Shown one piece after another: positions 1-5,639 of a DNA stretch of 5,779 bases; within the stretch, counting starts at the first letter, position 1; the number at the start of each line of letters is the position of its first letter. The notes beneath the pieces are model-generated. The model made no database searches. It had not been told where the DNA came from and saw nothing but the letters and a program-made list of their open reading frames with translations. The stretch comes from Candidatus Pacearchaeota archaeon (GTDB taxonomy: Archaea; Nanobdellota; Nanobdellia; Pacearchaeales; GW2011-AR1). A program made the position numbers and the translations under genes. The DNA lies in assembly GCA_016234025.1 (NCBI GenBank), contig JACQLL010000075.1:1-5779 (forward strand). Reading direction: 5' to 3'.

Positions 1-60
1 AGCAAGCTGCGGGGTATTAAACCCAAATGGAGAATAAATGGCTTGATCTTATTAAAATGA
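1..60 (+). other. possible 3' end of an unidentified gene at the left edge
   Basis: Two plus-strand frames are open from the window edge. One runs 19 codons to a TGA at 58-60 and the other 11 codons to a TAA at 35-37. Either could be the tail of a gene that converges on the methyltransferase, but the stretch is too short to identify or to prove coding. Bases 61-80 show no recognisable feature. Confidence 0.15.
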
Positions 61-80
61 GCAAAGCTTAACTTTGGTTT

Positions 81-830
81 TCAATCTTTTTTTACTACAA
101 AGAACATAGGCTTATAATTTGATTGTTCACTTAAACCACTGCCAACAAACAATATCTTAAAACCTACTTCTTTTAACTGCTTTCTAATTTCTTCTTCAGA
201 CGATATATGAATATATTGCTTTGTGTCGTATCCTTCTTCTTTACTTGAACTTTCTCTTTTGAAAAGTCTATCTCCAAAATCATTCTCCCATATTTTAAAT
301 CCTAAATTCTTCAATATATAAAATCTAAAATACATCCAGACCCAAAATAAAAACCATTTAGATCCCCATACTCTTCTATGAGATGAAAAAATAAAAATTC
401 CATTTTTCTTTAATATTCTTTTGATTTCTCTGAGAGCCCTTAATCTTTCCTTACTATTTGGGATTTGTGTCCACCCTTGATTTGAAAATAATGCATAGTC
501 AAATTCATTATCTTTAAATGATAAGTTAGTTGCATCATCCACTTTAAAATTAATGTTTAACTTCTTAGTTTTTGCTATTTTCTTGGCATTCTCAATCATC
601 TCTGGAGTTATATCAACACCCATTACCTTGTAACCTTTTTTGTGTAATGGGATTGTAGTTCTACCCGTTCCACAACCAATATCTAATACTTTAGCTCCTT
701 TCTTCTTAAGGTATTTTTTGATTAACTCTTCCTCTGATTTCCATAGTCCTTGTTCAGCTAATCTAATATAAAGTTTTTGAGCCCCTCTACTTCCAAATTC
801 TTTTCTTACATGTTCTTTTGTGATTTCCAT
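81..830 (-). CDS. class I SAM-dependent methyltransferase (small-molecule or unknown substrate)
   Basis: A complete 249-residue protein with a Rossmann-type methyltransferase fold. Motif I, VLDIGCGTG, lies at residues 48-56. The acidic residue after strand 2 is Asp73 in GVDITPEMIE, and a motif II/III region with Asp98/Asp99 and FDYALFS follows at about 96-116. The usual post-core helix and strand (REIKRILKKNGIFIFSSH) are at about 134-151. This matches the broad UbiE/Methyltransf_11-like group, which transfers a methyl group from S-adenosylmethionine; the substrate cannot be read from sequence. Residues about 153-181 are an insert very rich in Trp, Phe and Tyr, which could cap the substrate pocket or touch the membrane. 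The ATG at 830 is supported by a TATA-like box 19-27 nt upstream and by the absence of a Shine-Dalgarno. The gene is divergent from the tyrosine-rich secreted protein, with no sign that their functions are linked. Confidence 0.9.
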   Translation of the reverse strand: MEITKEHVRKEFGSRGAQKLYIRLAEQGLWKSEEELIKKYLKKKGAKVLDIGCGTGRTTIPLHKKGYKVMGVDITPEMIENAKKIAKTKKLNINFKVDDATNLSFKDNEFDYALFSNQGWTQIPNSKERLRALREIKRILKKNGIFIFSSHRRVWGSKWFLFWVWMYFRFYILKNLGFKIWENDFGDRLFKRESSSKEEGYDTKQYIHISSEEEIRKQLKEVGFKILFVGSGLSEQSNYKPMFFVVKKD

Positions 831-848
831 AATTATGTATTAAAAAGA

Positions 849-857
849 TTAAATAAA
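849..857 (-). promoter_or_regulatory. TATA-like box of the methyltransferase gene
   Basis: On the minus strand TTTATTTAA lies 19-27 nt upstream of the ATG at 830, within an extended T/A run. This is the spacing expected of an archaeal TATA box driving a leaderless or nearly leaderless transcript. No purine-rich Shine-Dalgarno precedes the ATG. Confidence 0.5.
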
Positions 858-915
858 AAGCTTTCTAATAATCCTTAGCCCCCTTTAACGTTACAATGCA
901 ACCACCACACAAATA

Positions 916-924
916 CTTAAATAC
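916..924 (+). promoter_or_regulatory. TATA-like box of the tyrosine-rich protein gene
   Basis: CTTAAATAC lies 21-29 nt upstream of the ATG at 945 and is preceded by an A-rich CAAAT that could act as the TFB recognition element. Together with the lack of a Shine-Dalgarno, this suggests a leaderless transcript. The divergent methyltransferase box is about 60 nt away, so the 114-nt gap would hold two separate promoters. Confidence 0.5.
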
Positions 925-944
925 TAAAAATATGTTGAAAAAAT

Positions 945-1310
945 ATGACAAAGAAAGCAGTGATGTTTTTGTTTGCATTTCTTCTAACATTGTCAAGTTT
1001 GAATTTTGCTTCCGCGTATTATTTTGGGAATTTCGGAAATGATTATTATAATAGTTATTCTTATACTGCTTCAAGAAGTTATGGTTACAACAATGGGCCC
1101 GTTTTTACAAGAACTACCGATTATAACAAGCTGAACGACTATCAATACCTTGACGATGGAACTTATCAAAGAACAACAATATACACGAAAGTTGTCAGAG
1201 AATCGCCTTGGTACGTAAATTACTGGCAGTCTCCGATAAATTATCGGCCATATCAAAGATATTATGTTTATAGTTATCCGAGATATTACGGCTGTAATTT
1301 TTTTTGTTAA
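945..1310 (+). CDS. small secreted tyrosine-rich protein, function unknown
   Basis: A complete 121-residue protein. The N-terminus is a clear Sec signal peptide: basic MTKK, a hydrophobic core over about residues 5-19, then a small-residue cleavage motif ASA at 22-24. The predicted mature chain is about 97 residues, of which I count 23 Tyr, so nearly one residue in four. It also has many Asn, Ser and Arg and ends in CNFFC, so a CxxxC pair could form a disulfide. No catalytic motif or second membrane segment is visible. The composition resembles low-complexity extracellular or surface proteins, so a role in the cell envelope or attachment is possible; this is inference. I do not recognise a named family. 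The ATG at 945 is supported by the signal peptide and the upstream TATA-like box. A run of eight T (1298-1305) falls just before the stop codon. Confidence 0.75.
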   Translation: MTKKAVMFLFAFLLTLSSLNFASAYYFGNFGNDYYNSYSYTASRSYGYNNGPVFTRTTDYNKLNDYQYLDDGTYQRTTIYTKVVRESPWYVNYWQSPINYRPYQRYYVYSYPRYYGCNFFC

Positions 1311-1318
1311 GATGAATT

Positions 1319-1408
1319 ATAGTGAGCCAACTAAATTTTCGGCGTTGGTTCCCTAATCCTCTCTCCTTACGGAGATTCGGAAACCGAAAGATTAAATTGG
1401 CGGACTAT
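1319..1408. repeat. palindromic repeat, copy A
   Basis: This 90-nt element lies between the convergent ends of the tyrosine-rich gene and the 1417-1761 gene. Its ends are inverted copies of a 13-nt box, ATAGTSMRCCAAY: plus strand at 1319-1331 and minus strand at 1396-1408. The left 39 nt (1319-1357) match copy B at 36 of 40 aligned positions with one gap. The right 27 nt (1382-1408) match it at 26 of 27. Inside are further short hairpins: GAGCCAAC with GTTGGTTC (G-U allowed), TCTCC/GGAGA around TTAC, and TTCGG/CCGAA around AAA. No coding sequence is evident. It may be a MITE/REP-like element, a structured RNA, a recombination site or a bidirectional terminator. Confidence 0.75.
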
Positions 1409-1416
1409 GGATAGAA

Positions 1417-1761
1417 TTAAGGGATTGTAATTTGTGTTGGGTCTGAAAAGTAAATATCTTCGTTTGGATTTTCTAAACAATAATCTCGATAACCCAAGTG
1501 TCTAAACAAAGAACTTTCTCTCGATTGATGAGAAGGCAGATATGTCTGGACTTGTATTTTCTCTGACTTAAATTTTTCAAGCTCATTAAATTTTGACATT
1601 TGAGGTCCAATAGGAGGAACAGCTCCGACGAGTATCCTGATTGGTTTATTATCTGCTTTGCTTAAGTCTTCAACTACTGACAAAACTCTATATAAAATGA
1701 AACTCGAAGAATATCCTCCTTCGATCTTTTCTAATATAACGCACGTCGGTCTTTCTAACAT
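1417..1761 (-). CDS. hypothetical protein between two palindromic repeats
   Basis: I do not recognise this protein. From the ATG at 1761 it has 114 residues; an in-frame ATG at 1779 would add six (MSLLIK). I prefer 1761 because a TATA-like box lies 22-30 nt upstream of it, whereas the sequence at that distance from 1779 is not TATA-like. The N-terminal half alternates predicted strands and helices (PTCVILEKIEGG, a helix around YRVLSVVEDLSK, then strand IRILVGAVPPIGP). This suggests a small alpha/beta fold but shows no P-loop, metal or catalytic motif. There is no signal peptide or membrane segment. The stop is 9 nt from copy A and the promoter abuts copy B, so gene plus repeat form a self-contained unit of about 493 nt. 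Whether it is mobile is inference. Confidence 0.6.
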   Translation of the reverse strand: MLERPTCVILEKIEGGYSSSFILYRVLSVVEDLSKADNKPIRILVGAVPPIGPQMSKFNELEKFKSEKIQVQTYLPSHQSRESSLFRHLGYRDYCLENPNEDIYFSDPTQITIP

Positions 1762-1782
1762 TTTTATGAGTAAAGACATTAG

Positions 1783-1791
1783 TTAATAAAG
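1783..1791 (-). promoter_or_regulatory. TATA-like box of the 1417-1761 gene
   Basis: CTTTATTAA on the minus strand lies 22-30 nt upstream of the ATG at 1761. It is preceded by an A-rich ACTAAAT that fits a TFB recognition element. The spacing matches the other leaderless-type promoters in the window and decides the start codon chosen for this gene. It sits just inside the edge of repeat copy B. Confidence 0.45.
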
Positions 1792-1809
1792 ATTTAGTTA
1801 CTTTCCCAG

Positions 1810-1923
1810 ATATAGTGAACCAACTAAGTTTCTCGGTGTTGGTTCCCTAATAGTCCACCAATAAAGCAACCGAAAGATTAAATTGGTGGACTATAACAGA
1901 AGAACTTAATTGGTTGACTATAT
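1810..1923. repeat. palindromic repeat, copy B (with outer terminal inverted repeats)
   Basis: This copy carries four ATAGTSMRCCAAY boxes: plus strand at 1812-1824 and 1850-1862, minus strand at 1882-1894 and 1909-1921. They are nested as two palindromes. The outer arms 1810-1830 and 1903-1923 pair at 19 of 21 positions. The inner arms 1850-1862 and 1882-1894 pair perfectly over 13 bp around a 19-nt loop. The part homologous to copy A is 1812-1894. The right arm overlaps the end of the SET gene, whose stop codon (1878-1880) lies inside the element. No clear target-site duplication and no encoded protein are visible. Confidence 0.75.
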
Positions 1924-2402
1924 TTCAATAATTTTTTCCTGTCCTTTTTTGCGATGATATAGCCGATGCAATTATCTGAACCGCAGTTGCATGGGCTGTC
2001 TTTGTATTCATCGACGTCAAAATCAAAGCAGTAATCATAAGTTAATTCCTCGCCTTTCTTGATTTCCCTTGCCGCGGCAATCCAGATTTTTCCGTCTTCG
2101 TCTATTGTTTCGCAGTTCGGCTCACATGAATGATTAATGTACTTCGCCTTGTTGTATGGAACATTTCCGTCGAGGTCATATTTATTGCTCAATTCAAAAA
2201 TATAGTATGCTCCTTTAATTCCTGACGTTTTTGCTTTTTTGTCTATTTCTTTTATTCTCTTTTCAGCTTCTGACTTTGTTATCTTCTCTCCGATATATTC
2301 GATAATTCTCCTGCCCTTAGGAATATTTTCCCCCGCAAAAATTCCGTTGCCATGAATTTTTGTTTTTTTAATAATTGTCTTCGTAATTTTATTTTTCATC
2401 AT
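1878..2402 (-). CDS. SET-domain protein lysine methyltransferase
   Basis: A 174-residue protein that is essentially a single SET domain with a post-SET zinc motif. Visible signatures are GNGIFAGENIPKG at about residues 18-30 (SAM-binding N-terminal SET motif), YINHSCEPN at 88-96 (pseudoknot/SAM contact), ELTYDY at 119-124 with Tyr122 as the likely catalytic Tyr, and CNCGSDNC at 138-145. The last, CxCx4C, together with Cys93 should bind zinc. The family transfers methyl groups from SAM to protein lysines. In archaea a related enzyme (Methanosarcina mazei Go1-SET) acts on the chromatin protein MC1-alpha, so a chromatin-protein substrate is plausible here. The ATG at 2402 overlaps the gyrA stop by 14 nt, suggesting translational coupling. 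The last 14 residues or so are encoded by repeat B and are probably an add-on. Confidence 0.92.
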   Translation of the reverse strand: MMKNKITKTIIKKTKIHGNGIFAGENIPKGRRIIEYIGEKITKSEAEKRIKEIDKKAKTSGIKGAYYIFELSNKYDLDGNVPYNKAKYINHSCEPNCETIDEDGKIWIAAAREIKKGEELTYDYCFDFDVDEYKDSPCNCGSDNCIGYIIAKKDRKKLLKYSQPIKFFCYSPPI

Positions 2403-4875
2403 TTTCTTTTATAGTGTTTTCTATTATTTCTTCTCTCGGAATTTTCACAATGTCCGCAACTTTGTCTCCTGCTTTGAGTTTGACAATTTTGACGCCCTGC
2501 GTGGCTCGCCCCATAACGCGCAGTCCTTTCATTCCTATTCTAATCATAGAACCTTTTATCGTCGTGATAATCACAGAATCACTTTCATTTACGGACAAGG
2601 AGCCGACAATTTTTCCTGTTTTTTCAGAGGTCTTTAAGCTTATTACTCCCTTACTTCCGCGACTTGTTTTTCTATATTCGTCGAGGTTTGAACGTTTCCC
2701 GAACCCCTTTTCTGTTGCGGTAAGGATAGTTGTTTTTCCGTCGGCTGGCAGCGATTCAAGTGAAACAATCTCGTCTCCTGATGACAAGTCGACTCCGCGC
2801 ACTCCGTAACTTGCGCGCCCCATCGAGCGGACATCATTAGTGTTAAATCTTACAGCCTGTCCCTTCTTTGTTATTAACAAAACCTCCTGCTTTTCTGAAA
2901 CTCTTTTAACGTCGATAATCGAATCACTCCAGTCCATTGGAAGATTAATTATTCTGACTCCAGTGCTTCTCGGCTTCGAGACATCCTTTAATGATATTTT
3001 CTTAACCATTCCCATCTTGGTAACAATCAGAAGATAGTCGTGTTCAAAGTTCTTTAATTCAATTATATTTGCTATTTCTTCTTCTTTTAGATTAAGAAGG
3101 TTGGCGATGGATCTTCCCTTGCTTTGTCTTTCGCTTGACGGGATGTCATTTGCTTTGACCCAATAAACTCTCCCTCTGGATGTGAAAAACAAAAGATAAT
3201 CGTGCGTCGAACATACTATGAGCTGTCTTACAAAGTCCTCCTCTTTAAGCCCTGTCCCGATAATTCCTGAACCGCCGCGTTTTTGTTCCTTGTAAGTTTT
3301 TATATCGGTTCTTTTGACATAACCGGAGCTAGTCATAGTCACGATAACATCTTTCTTTTCAATCATATCGTGTTCGGAAATCTCCTCTGCCTGCCTCAAT
3401 ATTTTTGTTCTCCTTTCATCGCCGTAATTTTTCTTAAGTTCAGAAATTTCTTTTTTTATTACATTCAAAATTTCTTTGTCACTGCTGAGAATTTTCTCAA
3501 GCTCTTCTATCGCCTCTTTCAATTTCTTTTCTTCTACCTTTAATTTTTCAGATTCGAGGTTTGTAAGTTGTTGTAATCTCGTCTCAAGAACTGCCTTTGC
3601 CTGTCTTGTTGTGAGAGAGAACTTTTTGACAAGCCCGTCATGCGCCTCTGTCGAATTCTTGCTCTTCTTGATTAAATCGACTATTTCATTTATCTTTTTT
3701 AATGCAATTAATAAACCGAGGACTATCTCCAATCTTTCCTGGGCTTTTCTCAACTCAAACTTAGAGCGGTTGGTAACTATTATTCGTCGGTATTTAACAT
3801 ATTCTTCGATGACATTCTTAAGATTTAGAATCCTCGGATGTCTTTCTACCAAGGCAAGTATGTTTGCATCGAAGTTCGTCTGCAATTTTGTCAGCTTGTA
3901 AAGTTTGTTGAGAGTATATTTAGGTTCCACTCCTTTCTTTAATTCTATTACTACTCTGACGTCTCCTCTTGCACTCTCGTCTCTTAAGTCGGAGACATCA
4001 GGAAGTTTTTTTTCAGTTGCTAACTTTGCGATTTCTTTAACAAGCTCTGCTTTGTTTACCATATATGGTATCTCTGTCACAACGATTGTTGTTTTTCCTT
4101 TATTATCTTCTATTTTCGTTTTTGCTCTCATTATTATCTTTCCTTTTCCTTTCCGGTACATTTCTTTTATACCCTCTCCCATTGCATAACCTCCTGTCGG
4201 AAAGTCGGGCCCCTTGACAATTTTTGTGAGTTCTTCAATTTCTATCTCTGGCTTTTCTATGTAACTTGTGATAGCGTCGCAGAGTTCTGTCAGATTATGC
4301 GGAGGAATATTTGTAGCCATCCCGACGGCAATTCCGGTTGTTCCGTTTAAGAGTAAGTTAGGTAATTTTCCCGGCAGTGTCTCCGGTTCCTTTTCTGTAT
4401 TGTCAAAATTAGGAAGCATCTTAACGGTCTCTTTTTCGATGTCGTTCAATAATTCGCTGGAAATTTTTTTCAGTTTTGCTTCTGTATATCTGTCTGCTCC
4501 TGGAGGGTCGCCGTCCATTGAGCCGAAGTTTCCCTGTCCGTGGACAAGAGGGTATCTCAAAGAAAACGGTTGTGCCATTCTGACCAAAGCGTCGTAAATT
4601 GCGAGGTTTCCATGAGGGTGGTAGTTTCCCATAGTTTCTCCGACGATTTTTGCAGACTTCCTCGTCGGTTTGTCTGGGGTGAGACCCATCTTATACATCG
4701 CATAAAGCAATCTTCTATGCACAGGCTTTAATCCGTCTTCGACGGAAGGAATTGCTCTTTGAACGATGACGGACATCGCGTAATCAATGTATGACTTTTC
4801 CATTTCCTCGACGATTTCTGCATTGTTAATATTCTCTTCGACTAATTTTTCTTGTTTATCTGCTTTTTCTGACAC
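2389..4875 (-). CDS. gyrA: DNA gyrase subunit A
   Basis: Complete GyrA, 828 residues from the preferred GTG at 4875. An in-frame TTG at 4887 would give 832, and residue numbers here use that longer form. With GyrB (not in the window), GyrA forms the A2B2 enzyme that introduces negative supercoils using ATP. The breakage-reunion core has YAMSVIVQRAIP (36-47), YHPHGNLAIYD (89-99), GQGNFGSMDGD (117-127) and the Arg133-Tyr134 catalytic pair in DRYTEAKL. NGTTGIAVGMATNIPPHN (181-198) carries the DNA-intercalating Ile186. The GyrA box QKRGGSG is at 535-541, and five more degenerate blade repeats follow (for example near 588, 641, 692, 742 and 795), giving a six-bladed C-terminal wrapping domain. The box argues for gyrase rather than topoisomerase IV ParC. 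The E. coli insertion in the tower region is absent. Position 95, equivalent to E. coli Ser83, is Leu. It overlaps the zinc-ribbon gene upstream and the SET gene downstream. Confidence 0.97.
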   Translation of the reverse strand: MSEKADKQEKLVEENINNAEIVEEMEKSYIDYAMSVIVQRAIPSVEDGLKPVHRRLLYAMYKMGLTPDKPTRKSAKIVGETMGNYHPHGNLAIYDALVRMAQPFSLRYPLVHGQGNFGSMDGDPPGADRYTEAKLKKISSELLNDIEKETVKMLPNFDNTEKEPETLPGKLPNLLLNGTTGIAVGMATNIPPHNLTELCDAITSYIEKPEIEIEELTKIVKGPDFPTGGYAMGEGIKEMYRKGKGKIIMRAKTKIEDNKGKTTIVVTEIPYMVNKAELVKEIAKLATEKKLPDVSDLRDESARGDVRVVIELKKGVEPKYTLNKLYKLTKLQTNFDANILALVERHPRILNLKNVIEEYVKYRRIIVTNRSKFELRKAQERLEIVLGLLIALKKINEIVDLIKKSKNSTEAHDGLVKKFSLTTRQAKAVLETRLQQLTNLESEKLKVEEKKLKEAIEELEKILSSDKEILNVIKKEISELKKNYGDERRTKILRQAEEISEHDMIEKKDVIVTMTSSGYVKRTDIKTYKEQKRGGSGIIGTGLKEEDFVRQLIVCSTHDYLLFFTSRGRVYWVKANDIPSSERQSKGRSIANLLNLKEEEIANIIELKNFEHDYLLIVTKMGMVKKISLKDVSKPRSTGVRIINLPMDWSDSIIDVKRVSEKQEVLLITKKGQAVRFNTNDVRSMGRASYGVRGVDLSSGDEIVSLESLPADGKTTILTATEKGFGKRSNLDEYRKTSRGSKGVISLKTSEKTGKIVGSLSVNESDSVIITTIKGSMIRIGMKGLRVMGRATQGVKIVKLKAGDKVADIVKIPREEIIENTIKENDEK
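3265..3285 (-). other. GyrA-box codons of gyrA
   Basis: These codons encode Gln-Lys-Arg-Gly-Gly-Ser-Gly, the motif that lets the gyrase C-terminal domain wrap DNA. The bacterial consensus is QRRGGKG; here Ser replaces the sixth-position basic residue. Its presence is the main sequence evidence that the enzyme is a supercoiling gyrase. Confidence 0.8.
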
Positions 4876-5029
4876 TTTTTCCTCCAACCTTGCTTCCTAA
4901 AATCTCTTTTTCAGGAAAAATACTTCCAGAGAATCCGCAGTTCTTGCACATCCAGATTCCTGTAGTTCCTCCGGCTATCATTTCAACATCCCAGCTCCTG
5001 CATTTCGGACAAAATTTTTTAGTTAACAT
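4856..5029 (-). CDS. small zinc-ribbon protein
   Basis: A 57-residue protein with two CxxC knuckles, CPKC at residues 7-10 and CKNC at 28-31, about 18 residues apart, as in a classic zinc ribbon that binds one Zn2+. Between them is a Gly/Thr-rich turn (AGGTTGIWM), followed by GFSGSIFPEKE and a basic tail ending KSVRKSR. Tiny proteins of this pattern are common in archaea; their function is generally unassigned, with nucleic-acid or protein binding the usual guess. The ATG at 5029 lies inside the end of the cupin gene (11-nt overlap), and the TAA at 4858-4856 lies 18 nt inside gyrA counted from its GTG. The dense overlap on both sides supports a real gene, although it is short. Confidence 0.82.
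   Translation of the reverse strand: MLTKKFCPKCRSWDVEMIAGGTTGIWMCKNCGFSGSIFPEKEILGSKVGGKSVRKSR
4881..4885 (-). promoter_or_regulatory. ribosome binding site deciding the gyrA start
   Basis: On the minus strand a perfect GGAGG is followed by five A and then GTG at 4875-4873, in frame with gyrA. This Shine-Dalgarno lies inside the longer reading frame that begins at TTG 4887, so it favours the GTG start. It also lies within the zinc-ribbon coding sequence, so ribosomes finishing that gene would pass over it. Confidence 0.6.
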
Positions 5030-5393
5030 TTTTTAGTCTCAAATTCTCTTTTATTTTTTCAACATCGACTTTCTGGCTTTCTATATCTCTGTAGGTATCT
5101 TTGTCGTCGTGATGTGTTGAAAACTCTATAATTTTTGAATCCACTAAGGGCGTGAATCTGTGCTTGGTATTTGGTTCTAAGAGCTGAACATCTCCCGCGT
5201 TCATTATTTTTTCATTTCCTTCAACTTCAATTAATACCTTTCCTTTAAGGATATAAAACGTTTCATGCTTATTTTTATGATGATGTAAACTGCTTTGGAA
5301 ACCTTTTTTCAAATTTAAAATCTTTCCGCAGTATCTCTCGTTGTTTACAATCCATTCCTCGCTTCCCCAGACTTTTTGAACTTTTTTTATCAT
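5019..5393 (-). CDS. single-domain cupin, mannose-6-phosphate isomerase-like
   Basis: A complete 124-residue protein forming one double-stranded beta-helix (cupin) domain. Cupin motif 1 is at about residues 31-51, with the likely metal ligands His37, His39 and Glu44 followed by Gly51. Motif 2, GDVQLLEPNTKH at 67-78, supplies His78. The overall pattern, with VWGSEEWIVNN and YCGKILNLKKG near the N-terminus, resembles stand-alone relatives of the type II phosphomannose isomerase cupin domain found in sugar-nucleotide contexts. Actual isomerase activity is not assured and the substrate is unknown. A sugar-binding, sensing or small-molecule role is also possible. It starts 3 nt after the stop of the upstream small gene and overlaps the zinc-ribbon start by 11 nt. 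No promoter of its own is visible, so it is probably co-transcribed. The C-terminal 20 or so residues are a charged tail. Confidence 0.88.
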   Translation of the reverse strand: MIKKVQKVWGSEEWIVNNERYCGKILNLKKGFQSSLHHHKNKHETFYILKGKVLIEVEGNEKIMNAGDVQLLEPNTKHRFTPLVDSKIIEFSTHHDDKDTYRDIESQKVDVEKIKENLRLKNVN

Positions 5394-5396
5394 TTT

Positions 5397-5633
5397 TTAC
5401 TTTTTTTCTTGGCCATTATGGCAAATACATTCTCCTGTTTTTAAATTATGATAGGACATGGGAATCATGTTTTTATCTGGTGTTTCACGAACCACGTAAA
5501 TTTCATTCCCACTCTCGTGTCGATAAACTCCATCATTTTCTGCTATTTGCTCTATGCATTTTGTTCTTCTAAATCCCGCCGAGACTAAATCTGGCTCGGT
5601 GTATCTTGAGTTTAATTCAAATTGTAAATTCAT
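5397..5633 (-). CDS. hypothetical small protein, first visible gene of the gyrA operon
   Basis: I do not recognise this protein. From the ATG at 5633 it has 78 residues, soluble, with no signal peptide or membrane segment. The pattern GVYRHESGNEIYVVRE suggests a beta hairpin, and CICHNG near the C-terminus has two Cys that could bind metal or be redox active. Its stop is 3 nt before the cupin start, so the two are very probably in one transcript. An AAATATTTT box lies 21-29 nt upstream of the ATG, fitting a leaderless start. However, the same frame has no stop all the way to the right edge, adding at least 48 codons. The gene may therefore be the C-terminal part of a longer protein cut by the window, in which case the ATG is internal. 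Confidence 0.55.
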   Translation of the reverse strand: MNLQFELNSRYTEPDLVSAGFRRTKCIEQIAENDGVYRHESGNEIYVVRETPDKNMIPMSYHNLKTGECICHNGQEKK

Positions 5634-5639
5634 TTTAAG

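Noticed and set aside
1071..1256. Minus-strand 61-residue frame inside the tyrosine-rich gene
   Set aside because: It is antisense to a gene with a clear signal peptide and promoter, and shows no motif of its own.
1319..1923. Repeats A and B as integron attC sites
   Set aside because: The gene-plus-palindrome layout is reminiscent, but the arms (AACCAAC/GTTGGTT type) do not fit the RYYYAAC and GTTRRRY core sites. No integron integrase lies in the window.
1319..1923. CRISPR array
   Set aside because: The repeated boxes are short, alternate in orientation and are not separated by regular spacers.
2414..4731. Several plus-strand reading frames of 63-141 codons opposite gyrA
   Set aside because: All are antisense to strongly conserved gyrase sequence, have hydrophobic or Ser/Phe-rich composition typical of shadows, and lack promoters or family motifs.
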